From the NCBI GenBank assembly GCA_002751075.1, contig NAOQ01000005.1, positions 150,493 through 199,901 on the forward strand: a stretch of DNA of 49,409 bases. The letters run 5' to 3'. Source of the DNA: Ichthyophonus hoferi. Lineage: Eukaryota; Opisthokonta; Ichthyosporea; Ichthyophonida; Ichthyophonidae. Under the pieces are notes generated by a model. That model ran no database searches, was not told the DNA's origin, and saw only the letters and a list, made by a program, of their open reading frames with translations. Made by a program: the position numbers and the translations under genes. Shown piece by piece: positions 14,366 to 25,933 of the stretch; position 1 is the stretch's first letter, and each line of letters starts with the position of its first letter.

Positions 14366-14628
14366 AAAATAGAACCAGCCATGATAGAGATCCTGCAACT
14401 ATATAATAAGCCATTTCAGATCGTATTTTTTGGGTCTAGATAGCACATTGCTTAGGTATCCTGCCTAGGACAAGTCCTGCTGACTTGTTTAATAATACAA
14501 AGTCCTGGCATATCCGTACTCCGTGTATGCAAAGGGACATGTTAAAACGCCCCTTGATTCGGTATTCTCTCTCCTAAACGAATATAGATCACAGGAACGC
14601 TCGTGTCTCTACTTCTTATTCCCAACAT
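14366..14628 (+). mobile_element. Fragment of the 500-bp TIR transposon family (internal part plus right end)
   Basis: 14518-14628 closely matches the right inverted repeat of the complete copy at 33406-33905: it starts at ACTCCGTGTATGCAAAGGG, passes through a pyrimidine stretch and a diverged form of the GTCTCTGCTTATTATT block, and ends CCAACAT. The interval before it matches the subterminal part of that copy (GGA, AGTCCT and GCTGACTT blocks). 14366-14480 also matches the reverse complement of 36941-37053. No left inverted repeat is visible, so this copy is 5'-truncated. No coding capacity. Confidence 0.75.
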
Positions 14629-14754
14629 TATGCATTGTAGATGGCAGATGTCAATTTCAAGCAGGGAATCCAAAGAGAAGCTAAAATAACTTTATTTAGT
14701 TTCACTAAAGAATCACATCGGTCCTGACACCAACAGTCTTTGATACGCATAAGA

Positions 14755-15130
14755 TATAGTATACGTATACCATACCATATATAGACTAATTTAACAACTG
14801 AATATTGACTAATTATGCCTATACCTTTTACGATCTATGTTGTACAGGTAGATATGTTAGTCATATAAGAGATCGCGTACCATATATAGTGCAATTAGCG
14901 CAATTAGCGTGATATTGATTAATTATCCCTATAACTATTGTGACCTATGCTAGAGATGTAGCTATCTATATTCATATGTAGGATATCGTTTACCAGATAT
15001 AGCTCAATTAACAACCCAGGACTGATTAATTATGACTATGATTATGTTGTAGATGTAGATATGTTAGTCATATATAAGAGATCATATACGATATATAATG
15101 CAATTAACAACGAGATACTGATTAATTGTC
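14755..15130. repeat. Degenerate tandem array, unit about 100-113 bp, 3.5 copies
   Basis: A core reading ACCATATATAG followed by CAATTA and a GATTAATTAT block recurs at about 14758, 14872, 14983 and 15083. GTAGATATGTTAGTCATAT occurs in two of the units. Spacings fall from about 113 to about 100 bp. The copies are well diverged, so the array is old. Confidence 0.7.
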
Positions 15131-15699
15131 CAATAAATAATCATGATTAGCTAATTCAATGGTAGCAAAGCACAGCTTATGATATTAATTAGCGTACACC
15201 AATTAAGGCCTATTTAGATATAGATACAAAACTACACAATAGGGAATTTTGGTAACAACCCATGGAAATCTAGATTATAGAATGGTTAATATGTAATTGC
15301 TCCTTATTACTTTTAAGCATGTCCTTATATAACTATGTATTTTTAAGCATATTTAATTATCACCAGGTATTTATAAATGATTGGCAAATATAATTTACAG
15401 TCAATTAAAAAGAAATATTACAAGGAAATATTTTTGTTTACTTTAAAAAATACATAATTATACAATAGGTTTTGCTAAATACATGTGCATACTACATGGA
15501 AATAAAGATATAAACCAATAGAACAAGGTAAATAAAATTAGTGTGCGTAAGTTAGTCACACTTTTGTCAAGATATTAAATATCATCTTGTACCTTTATAA
15601 CTAATAAACGTAGGCTCTGCTAGAGTTAATAACTGTTAAATACTTTAAGCACAAGAAACAGAACATGACATAAAGCATGGCCACACAATTATGAGGATG

Positions 15700-15895
15700 T
15701 ATACATTATATATACATATATACATACATACCTATATACCATATATACATATATACATACATACCTATATACCATATATACATATATACATACATACCAT
15801 ATATACATATATACCATATATACATACATATATATATACATACATACACACATACATACATACACACATACATACATACATACTTACTTACATAC
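15700..15895 (-). repeat. (TACA)n-type compound microsatellite immediately 3' of LST2
   Basis: About 195 bp of TACA and TATACA units with an 18-32 bp higher-order pattern (CATATATACC blocks). It ends about 25 bp from the LST2 stop codon, so on the LST2 sense strand it reads as TGTA/TGTATATA-rich 3' UTR or flank. Confidence 0.88.
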
Positions 15896-15919
15896 AGACC
15901 TAAATTATCAAACAACCAC

Positions 15920-18900
15920 CTAACCATCTAAAAACTGCTCACCATGATAAGCATAGCAAGTCACACACACCCTAACAGGCTCAGTATAACCAAAATGTCG
16001 TATAGTAATAAAATTACCTGCACATTGATTACAAAATATTATACCACAACCACGGCAATGATGTTTTCTTCTAAAAAAGGAAAAGGGGCGATTACAGCGT
16101 TTACACATCCGCACTTCAGTGTCTCTCTGCCAATAAGGGAGGGGGAAGGATCCCGGGGAGGGGCTCCCTCTCTCGCTATCTCTCAATCGCTCTAATTCTG
16201 TATCCTCTGCATTTCGTTCTAGTAGTTGTTCGTCATGTAATGTAGTCGCTGGTTCCTGTAGCCGAATCGGATCGAGTTGTGTGGGATAACCCGACCCGGA
16301 TATATTAGAGACCACGGGTTGGTCTCGGTAAACATTCTCCTGATTGGCTTGAGATGCATCATTTATATCGATGATTAGTTGGTCAATATTAACCTCCACT
16401 TGTGTTTGTGGAGGAGAAGAAGCTTTGGTATTTGGATTATTATTGGACGGGACAGGGTCCGGGTCAGTCGGTGATTCGTTTATCTTAAAAGCAGCCTTTA
16501 ATATTGATCGTACGTCTTTTGCATACGGTCCAGTTTGCAGCTTGTCTGCAATATTTGCCACATGAACGAATAAATTTTGAAAGGTTTCTTGCAATGCATC
16601 AACTTCTGGGCCCTCCAAAACCGCTATAGGATCATCTACGTTACGCAATACCTCCACTTCCTTGACAGGCTCGTTTAACCGAATCAATTCACTTTGTGCA
16701 TTTGGGTCGACCCTTGGCCATGGACTCAAACCAATGTCCGGTTTTGTAAGACCCATATGATCATTGTCTGTTTCAGAATAAAGTACTGCATCCTTTTCTA
16801 TTCCCAGATTTGTTGAGCTTATTTCTATTGGTGACATATCATCGAGTGTATGCTTTAACCCATCATGTACGTTCTCTGAGTCTGACGGAGCAAGTGATTG
16901 GCTATAATCCTGGATTATTACACTCTGATCAAGAGGATCTACGGTATCCTCGGAGTTGATTGGTTTCTCTAAATTAGATGCTGCACTTATTGGACTAGAA
17001 AGTGAAGGACTTTGATCATCAGTAATAAGATCGTGAGTCTGATTGGATGCATTTGATGAAAGATGGGGCGAAGATGGCAGGACACTAGGGACTAGAGAGG
17101 GTTTATAACGGTAAATAGATATAGATGACTGGTTGGCTATATAACTAAATAACTATACTTTATAGCCGTTTAGTGGTGCCGTCACAATTGTTTTTCATAA
17201 GAAAATTTCATTTTGTATACTATCATAAGTACTTTATTTACCAATAAAAATCCGTATTGTTCAATGAAAGAATACTTGGGTACCTGTAAAATAGCAGTGA
17301 TAATTAAGAGAGAAAAAAACAAAAGAACAAAAAAACCAAAAAAATAAAAGAAAGTCAAAAAAACAAACTGCCACCTACTTATGATAGTCTTTACACCATA
17401 TAATAACTACCGGTAGGTAGGTAGATGTAAAAGAACATAATTGCAATCACACAGTATAGGGTATAGCACATTATAATTAAGAAAGAAAAAAATAAACACA
17501 TAGCAATATATATTATAAACATGTAATACATATAATACATATAATACATAATATATACATAAGAAATACATATAAAACATATAATACATAATATATATAT
17601 AAGAAATACATATAAAACATATAATACATAATATATATATAACACCTACCTATGATAGTATCCTGGTCCACCTGTACTAGGGTAAGAGAAGGTAGTCGGG
17701 AGAATGCAGAACTGGCCGGTGATTCGTCATCATCGGATATTCCACGGCTATCCCTTCGCAGTGTAATCACTTCCACTTCATGTAGAGACCGGCAAAGGAA
17801 GACTTCAAAATCTTCAATCTTTATATGTGTGTATATATGTAGGTATGTATGTAGGTATGTAAGGTATTAATAAAGGATTATATAGACCTAAATATAAAAT
17901 TGTTTATTATAAATTATTCGATAACTGTGATTGGAAGAGGATGAAGCCAAATATTAAGTGACCTAAACCATCTTCCAATAACCCTAGCCTATTATAGCCT
18001 AATAAGGTGCATGACTTTGCTAAGTGATTGGCCCATGAAGACCTTGATCTTTCCAATCTATATATATATTATTTAAACCACTTATTTAAATAAATGTGAT
18101 TAAAGACTTCAAACTATATTTTAGATCTTACAGTGACGTAGTACATCTTTCATCTGAGTGGATTGTATTTTTATATCTTTAATATATTAATATATTATAA
18201 TCTATTATAGTATATACAAGCATATGCACATATACATAAATACATACATCTTTTCAATATATAAACATATTATTTACATTAATATACAACTATATATCGA
18301 ACAGATAACTATATATAGAATGATTTAAAAACATATAGTTGGAGAGATCAAATTATATGCTAGATCCTTTCGAGCGTAAGACTACACACCTTTCACTATA
18401 GGTATATGTGTATATACGTAATACTAATATTGAGTATTTTAATGTGATGAATGAAAGTAGATAGATGGCAGTCAGTAGGACTATTTGTGTTACAGCGTAT
18501 AATTAGGTAGGCTTATGTATATAGATTTCCAAATGGGGGCTCATTTAGATGTTTATAAAAAATATGGAGTATATGTGCATATAAACGTATACCCTGTAGT
18601 CTATCTCACCTGTTTATTACTAAGCATATCTAACTCTACACTTAACCACCTCAGGTCCGCCAGATAGGGTCGAAAGAGGTAGGGGCAAGCGACGGTATTA
18701 AGAATTTCCAGGCCTAGGTGGCGTATGTGTAGACCCCTACGAATATACGGGTATACCACGTTAGTATAGAGTACATATATATAGGTTGGTATGTTGTACA
18801 TGTACATATAGCTCGGGTGGTACGTAGGTGATATGGTGTGTAGAATGTAATGTAAGGTCATATAATATATGATTATTTTGAGAACAAATTATAAATTCCA

Positions 18901-21865
18901 TTGACCCAAAAGAGGAATTTTAAAGGAAAAGGCTGACAAAGAGAAAGAAAGAGAAAGAGAAAGAGAGCGAGAAAAAGAAAGAGGCAGAGAGAGAGAAAAA
19001 AAAAAAAGAGAAAGAGAAAGAAAAAGAGAGAGAGAAAGAGAAATAAAAATAAAAATAAAAATAAAAATAAAAAGAGAAAGAAAGAAAAAGAGAAAGAGAA
19101 AGGAAAAGATAAAGCAAAAGAGAGAGAGAGAGAAAGAGAGGGAAAAATGCTACCAACCAGACAATAGCCAATCTAGGTAGAACCACCATCACAGCAGGGT
19201 CATACTCATCTACCATCTCTGTGCTAATATTGTATCTCTCCATGGCACGCAATAGAACCTCGCTAAATAATACAATTACCGCCTGTAGTTGATCATAATC
19301 CTCTACGCTTTTGACTGGCACCCAACACTGTACGTACCTATGGGGGTATGTGTATGGTTATTATGGTTTTTGTACAAATATATATATATATATACATATA
19401 TACATACATACCATATATACATATATACATATATACATACATATATACATACATATATACACACATATATACATACATACATACATACATACGAACATAC
19501 ATACATACAAACATATATACACACATATAATGTGAATATAATATAGATAGAGTGAGTAGCCAATAGGTGTACCTCCTTCCCACTATATTTCGCTTGCATA
19601 AATCAGGCACGTCATATATATGCATAGGTAGGTATATGCAGGTGAATGTATGTATATATGGGTATATGTATGTATATGTAGGTAAATGTATGTATATGAG
19701 GGTATATATAGGTATATGCATGTATATATAGGTATATGCATGTATATATAGGTATATGCATGTATATATGGGTATATGTAGGCATAGGATGTAACACCTA
19801 AAGTAAGAAGAGATATTGATTGGATGAACAAGCAATGAGGTAATTATAAAGCCCATAATTGTGTAGGAATAACAGCATAAAATGGAAAGAAAGAGTGACA
19901 ATCGACGAATCGACAAGCCAGCATTAGTCTTTATACCTGGCCTCAAATTCAGTCCACGCCTTGTCAAACTGTACAATAGATTCCATCGCCTATAGAAAAT
20001 ACACCATATTTAGAAAAACCACGACATACTTATGCACCAATTAAATACCTCAAAGTATATTATATGTACAAATAGATGAATCAGCGGACGGGGGAATGAC
20101 AAAATGTAGAAGGGGAAGGGAAGATGGAATTATGGGAATGTGAGCATATACAGAAGATAGAAATTGAGCATATAACGGTTGATTGCCTATAATAGAAAGA
20201 GTATATAGAGACTATACTGCAGTAGAAAAACATATATGATACGGTTATAGACTATGTATAGTTAGCGTAGTTAATTACAAATAGTTAAGAGAATTAGATG
20301 TAATTATTGTGGTTAATTAACGGTGATATGACACGATATTTGAGGTAATATATGCGTGTGTGTGTACATATATACATACAGGCCAATGCATAGACCGGAG
20401 TGAATCAGTATAAACAGACACCATATATATCTATATATCTCTTATGTCTAGTTAATTGTTAGTATATATTGCGGACACTATAATCGCTTTCATACAAGAG
20501 CATGTAGCCGACAGTTACCCAGTGCATAAGGGTAGGCTGTAGATCAGGGATAACTGTACATTATAATATNNNNNNNNNNNNNNNNNNNNNNNNNNNNNNN
20601 NNNNNNNNNNNNNNNNNNNNNNNNNNNNNNNNNNNNNNNNNNNNNNNNNNNNNNNNNNNNNNNNNNNNNNNNNNNNNNNNNNNNNNNNNNNNNNNNNNNN
20701 NNNNNNNNNNNNNNNNNNNNNNNNNNNNNNNNNNNNNNNNNNNNNNNNNNNNNNNNNNNNNNNNNNNNNNNNNNNNNNNNNNNNNNNNNNNNNNNNNNNN
20801 NNNNNNNNNNNNNNNNNNNNNNNNNNNNNNNNNNNNNNNNNNNNNNNNNNNNNNNNNNNNNNNNNNNNNNNNNNNNNNNNNNNNNNNNNNNNNNNNNNNN
20901 NNNNNNNNNNNNNNNNNNNNNNNNNNNNNNNNNNNNNNNNNNNNNNNNNNNNNNNNNNNNNNNNNNNNNNNNNNNNNNNNNNNNNNNNNNNNNNNNNNNN
21001 NNNNNNNNNNNNNNNNNNNNNNNNNNNNNNNNNNNNNNNNNNNNNNNNNNNNNNNNNNNNNNNNNNNNNNNNNNNNNNNNNNNNNNNNNNNNNNNNNNNN
21101 NNNNNNNNNNNNNNNNNNNNNNNNNNNNNNNNNNNNNNNNNNNNNNNNNNNNNNNNNNNNNNNNNNNNNNNNNNNNNNNNNNNNNNNNNNNNNNNNNNNN
21201 NNNNNNNNNNNNNNNNNNNNNNNNNNNNNNNNNNNNNNNNNNNNNNNNNNNNNNNNNNNNNNNNNNNNNNNNNNNNNNNNNNNNNNNNATTATGATCCCA
21301 CACCCCCCTCCACCCTTATCTCTCTCTCGCTCTTTTCAATGCATATATACATAGATGTAATCAAACAAACAGGTTTGCTTTTATGTTATGGATGAGGATA
21401 CATTTATAAGACTCCATAAATTTATGTTAAACAGATCTGAAAGCATACCTACCTCTAGTCATATGAGGGTAAATGTATATATATACATGTATGTTAAGTT
21501 ATAGAGATTGCATTATTGTATTATTAACCTACACTAATCTATCCAAATCTCTAATCATCTGCCATCCATTATTTCAAGACTCAATATAATAGCGCATTAC
21601 CCAAATTAAGAATTTAATTACATTTAAGAGGAAATTATACAACAATGAACATGTCCCATTAAAACTTATATTACTAATAAAGGCTATTCATTACCTCAGG
21701 ACTAACCAATGGATCTTGCATGGTAGCACAATCCCTTAATAAGTGCCTCATCGTATCTATCTTTTCACATAATACTTGGGCCAATGGTCGAAGAAGTTTA
21801 CTCTCCTCTTCCTTCCCTGCTATCATGGACCCAGCCGACAAGCACTACATGTACGGATATATGTA

Positions 21866-21901
<36 letters not shown>

Positions 21902-24900
21902 TGTATGTATGTATGTATGTATGTATGTATGTATGTATGTATGTATGTATGCATGTATTTATTTATGTATATATGTAGGTCTACATGTATGTATGCAAGT
22001 AAATGTGTATATATCGGTGTATGTGTGTGTCAGTTCATATTGTTGTATTGTTATGTTATATTGTAAAAGGTATATATGTAGAATATTATTTGATATAGTT
22101 ACATAGTTATTCTTTAGATAACTGGTGTACAATGTAGCTTACCTGTTATGCTATTTATTCTCTTTCAAAGATATTTTTTATATGGAATATAAGTGGAGTA
22201 TGGATTTAATTATACTATAATGTAATAATGTAATAGTGTAGGGTGGGGTATATAGGTGCTAATTAATAATATGTCTAGAACTCTTATATGGCATTAATAG
22301 TGCGTTTAGTTGTGATATATATAGCATGCAAGTAATAAGTAAATAACTAATAAATAAAAAATAAACAATATTAAGTTAAATATTTATAGTGACAGATACA
22401 TACATGCATACATATATACATACATACATACATACATACATACATGCTCAAAGGTGTAATTGTATGAATGAACAGAGGTGGGTGCCGTAACACTAGAGAA
22501 GAGATGGGAATATAAAAAATTAAAGAGTACAGTAGTTCACCAAAAAAAAAAAAGATGAAGTAAAACGGAGAAGAAAAAAATGCATGTGTCTGCATGTGAA
22601 TCTAAACAAGTTGTCATGGAAACCATACCTCAGCACCAAACCATAATGGTCCATAGTAACCAGTTAATTCTTCCTGTACATCTTCGGGAAATTTACAACG
22701 ATAGTCCCGAGATACCAGTGATTCCTTGATATGTGTGAGGTCTGTGTTTGTATGGTATTAGTATACTGCTAATATACATATAATATACTTTAATTATATT
22801 AGAATGTATTGTATTGCAGTGTATTGTATTGTAGTGTACTGTTTTATAGTGTATTGTATTGTAGTTTATTGTATTATAGTGTATTGTATTGTAGTATATT
22901 GTATTATATTGATTTATAATGCATTGCATTATAGTATATTGAATTACAGTGTATTGTACTATAATGTATTTTGTTATAGTGCATTACATTAGAGTGTATT
23001 ATACATATACTATATTACTATTACATACATATCTATATTATAATCCTAATATAGCTAGAATCTATTATGAATATACATATACTATACCGCATTATGTGAT
23101 TGTACATGGTGTTGTGGTATACTCTATTCCATTCTATTCTATTTTATTACATTATACTATACTATATAATAGTATATCAGACAATACCATATTATAATAC
23201 ACCATACTACACTACATTATATCAGACCATAGTATATTATACAATCTTACACTACATACAATTGCTACGCCAGAATAATACTACCCTGATAGAATAATAT
23301 TGTTTATAAGATAATCATATACACACTATAGTAAAACACATCTTCCTCGGTTGAAAGTAAATAAAGAGATAAAAAGAAATAAAACAAAGTAAAGCATAAA
23401 AATAAGAAGTGAAAGAGTAGGTATATATAATATGTGAGATATTGGCATATTTGTATATGTTATGGTTTGTAAATGCAGTACTAAGAAAATAAGAAAAAAG
23501 GCAGTAACGAGAAAGAAAGAAAGAAAGAAAGAAAGAGGGAGAGAGAGAAAGAACCAATAAATCGTTTGTGCTGTTATGAAGTTTGGGTTAAATGCATAGG
23601 AATATATATAAACAAAAGATTTGGTGAATAGGACACGGGTAGATGAGGTAGGAGGGAAAGAGTGAAAAAAAAAAAACATGGGAATGATAGTAGATACTAT
23701 ATAGTATATAATATACAGTAAGCGATTGGAATGGAAGAAATAAATATATTTAGGGTGAGTGGTGTATAGGCTGGAAGCATTTAATCCTATCCAATAGGAT
23801 AGCTCTTTATTTTAACAAACCAATAATAGAATTTTATAACAACTTACCACCAATGATCTGCTCAATAGTCTCTAGTAGCTCTTGCTGGGCAATTCTGAGA
23901 CGACTTATTAGAATCTAGGGGAAATCTATAGTGAATATTCATAAAATATCTTAGGGGGTTTATATTGTACTGGTCCGGATGGTATTTAGGCAGACCAATA
24001 ACTGTTGCGTATGATATGTATATAGTACTTATATTTTATTTTATTATATTATATTATACTACACTCTACGATACTATACTATATTCCATACATATGTAAG
24101 GAGGTATACACTAGTAATATATGCTATACCATATTATATTATATTATATTGCATTACATTATATTATATGATAGTAATATTACTTCATACTACACTCTAC
24201 TATACTATAATATATTCCATACATCTGTATAGTATACACTATTAGTATAGAACGAAAAGGAACTACCTGGCATACCAATGATCCGTGTTTTTATTTTCTT
24301 ACTTTTGCTGTGCTGTTTCTTTTCTTTGTACGTTTCCCTTTCCCGTTCATATTCTACTACATATTATTTACTCCTCTATCTCTTTCCTCCTTATTTCCTT
24401 GATGTTCTTTTAAGTACATGTTTCTGACAGCCTCTATCTCTTGATCTTTTTCTGTATTTAATCCAATCCTATATTCATTGTGTATTGCTCCAGGAGTACA
24501 AATCATACCCACACCCACCCATACACATTCTTTCTCTTTATATATACATATAAGGGAATATGACAACAACATACAATAAACACAGCACGCGTTAACTATA
24601 AACCTATTATCAGCACCAACCAATATACCTTGTACAATTTCAAAAAAAGAAAAAGAAAAAAAAAAGCAAATATGAACCTATCAACAATACCTACTTCACA
24701 ATTTCCCTTGCCATTCCACCTATCTAAAGCAGCAACAATATCATTCAGAGTGTGGTCTGCATAAAAGAATACTGATATAGGCCTAGTGTCGCTGCGCTGT
24801 GGAGATGTAGAATATCATGTTACAGTATGTGGTGTAAGTTATTGTTAGAAAATAAGTAGAGACAGGAGCATCCGTGTGACCTATATTCGCTTAGAAGGAG

Positions 24901-25933
24901 AGGAACTACCGAATTAAGGGGTGTTCTAACGTGTCACTTTGTATACACGGAGTACAAATAGGCTAAGACATTGTTTATTATAATAATGAAAAACATCATA
25001 AGTTGAACTAGACCAATAAGGTTTATAAGAGTAGGAGAGCGTATGTTAATAACTAAAATTGACTTGGGAATGTATTTATAATATAAAGGTTGCAGTGTGG
25101 TGTTGGTGTGTGTATGAGAGTGTGTATATCAATGTTCATGTCTAAAGGACGTCAGAACCCAATTACGTAAATATTCAACTTGATTATCTCTTTTAATTAC
25201 TTCTTCTTCTTTATGTATTAAAATTATGCTTATATATGGGTGTGTTCATACGTGTAACCATGTGTCGCATATATATATATATATATAGGTTAATTGGCAC
25301 TAAATCAGAAAGTCCTAAGTACATGTTTGTCAAAGAGAAAATATAAACACAATAATAGCAACAAAAAGGAGGAGAGAAGGTGTGTATCAAGTCCATGCCA
25401 CCTGTGCAATCAATGCCAAAGAAAAGGAAAAAGGAAAAGAAAAGCAGGTTTATTTCTTTTCTTATTTGTTCAATAAAGAGGTGCAAAAATGGAAAAGCCC
25501 ACAACTGTCATGTGGGTGGTGTTAATTCCAATCTTTTTCTGTCTATGTTTATATTCAGTTAAGTTTGGGCATACAGTAATGATACATATGAAAAAAAGAA
25601 AATTAGCGACAAATTGTTCCGGTATATTTTATGAGAATGTGTATTCAGAATATAAACATATAATATTCGTAGAAAAAAACAGAAATATGAATAGTCAGCC
25701 TAACATAACATCCAACCTATGGTAGGTATTACCACAAATAAAATGGTATTACAAGTAAAAATAAACGTAGAAAAAATAGATAATAGCAAATATAACTTAT
25801 TATACAGTAACTATAAAGACATACCAAATACATTAACGTGAAATAAACATATAAAGCAGTAAACACACTAAATATATACCTTTGGGCGAGTAAGCCAACG
25901 TCTAATGGTTGAAAATGAACTAGTAAGAAACAT
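15920..25933 (-). CDS. LST2: Lateral signalling target 2 (LST2/ZFYVE28-type FYVE protein), 10 exons
   Basis: Exons in transcript order: 25933-25880, 24796-24695, 23914-23848, 22741-22629, 21844-21695, 19989-19937, 19337-19158, 18736-18610, 17818-17650, 17136-15920. They join in frame to about 743 residues. The family's N-terminal helical region (about 1-290) is clear: [56 protein letters not shown] and LPRLAIV. The middle (about 300-670) is Ser/Pro/Asp-rich and disordered. The C-terminal FYVE domain (about 671-743) has [16 protein letters not shown] and all eight zinc Cys, so PI3P binding on endosomes is expected. In animals LST-2 dampens EGFR signalling (worm lst-2, human ZFYVE28). Exon 6 follows exon 5 in phase 0, so the N gap lies in an intron; a small extra exon inside it cannot be excluded. 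The last exon is 1.2 kb. Confidence 0.93.
17547..17643. repeat. 40-bp tandem repeat beside the LST2 exon 9 donor
   Basis: About two and a half copies of an exact 40-bp unit (starts at 17547, 17587 and 17627) made of CATAATATAT, AAGAAATACA and TATAAAACAT blocks. The array ends only a few bases from the 5' splice site of the exon 17818-17650. Confidence 0.85.
18940..19146 (+). repeat. 200-bp polypurine tract (GA/AAAT-rich) in LST2 intron 7
   Basis: Nearly uninterrupted purine run of GAAA, GAGA and AAATAA units on the + strand, hence a polypyrimidine tract on the sense strand. It begins about 11 nt inside the intron after the donor of exon 19337-19158. It contains few pyrimidine interruptions and several mirror-like GA blocks. 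Confidence 0.9.
19376..19535 (-). repeat. TACA/TATACA microsatellite in LST2 intron 6
   Basis: Compound TA, TACA and TATACA repeat immediately upstream (in sense) of exon 19337-19158. The branch/acceptor region of this intron is therefore squeezed between the repeat and the ATAG acceptor. Confidence 0.85.
19615..19795. repeat. 20-bp minisatellite in LST2 intron 6
   Basis: Tandem GGTATATGCA+TGTATATATA units with an exact 20-bp period at about 19705-19770, flanked by degenerate copies carrying GGTAAATG or GGTATATGTA. No coding value. Confidence 0.8.
20570..21288. other. Assembly gap (719 N) inside LST2 intron 5
   Basis: Run of N. The flanks are ordinary AT-rich DNA on the left and a short C-rich then CT-rich stretch on the right. 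The exons on either side join in phase without it. Open frames spanning the N run are artefacts. Confidence 0.98.
21860..21955. repeat. Pure (TATG)n microsatellite beside LST2 exon 5
   Basis: About 20 near-perfect TATG repeats from 21872 to 21952, preceded by a short TA run. On the sense strand this (CATA)n tract lies immediately upstream of the acceptor of exon 21844-21695, where a polypyrimidine tract would normally lie. Confidence 0.93.
22400..22445 (-). repeat. (CATA)n microsatellite in LST2 intron 4
   Basis: Short run of about 10 CATA units with one TATA interruption, followed by non-repetitive DNA leading to the donor of exon 22741-22629. Confidence 0.85.
22802..23000. repeat. 15-bp minisatellite, consensus GTGTATTGTATTGTA
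   Basis: About 13 degenerate copies of a 15-bp unit in LST2 intron 3. Alternate units end GTA or ATA, hinting at a 30-bp higher order. The period is a multiple of three, so an open frame with a five-residue VYCIV-like repeat appears; it is not a gene. Confidence 0.85.
24841..24973 (+). mobile_element. Left-end fragment of the 500-bp TIR transposon family
   Basis: Matches the left inverted repeat and adjoining bases of the complete copy at 33406-33905: AATAAGTAGAGACAGG, GTGACCTATATTC, TTAGAAGGAGAGG, ATACACGGAGT, then GGCTAAGAC. No right end is seen downstream, so this is a solo end. It sits in LST2 intron 1. Confidence 0.8.

Larger units (their letters stand above)
13462..15919. other. Convergent 3' flanks of GGH and LST2
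   Basis: No coding sequence seen. Going rightward: a short AT-rich 3' flank of GGH, a TGTA-rich microsatellite (13545-13855), ordinary AT-rich DNA, a transposon fragment (14366-14628), a degenerate tandem array (14755-15130), AT-rich DNA, and a TACA-rich microsatellite (15700-15895) that abuts the LST2 stop codon. An ATTAAA near 13888 could serve as a GGH poly(A) signal, but this is weak evidence. Confidence 0.7.

Noticed and set aside
20515-20570. Possible small extra LST2 exon just left of the gap (minus strand, CTACAG...CACTGG|GTAACT)
   Set aside because: Its translation does not resemble the family, and exons 5 and 6 already join in phase with a good alignment to LST2 proteins.
20515-21303. 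262-codon minus-strand frame across the first gap
   Set aside because: It consists almost entirely of N; the few real residues at its ends match nothing.
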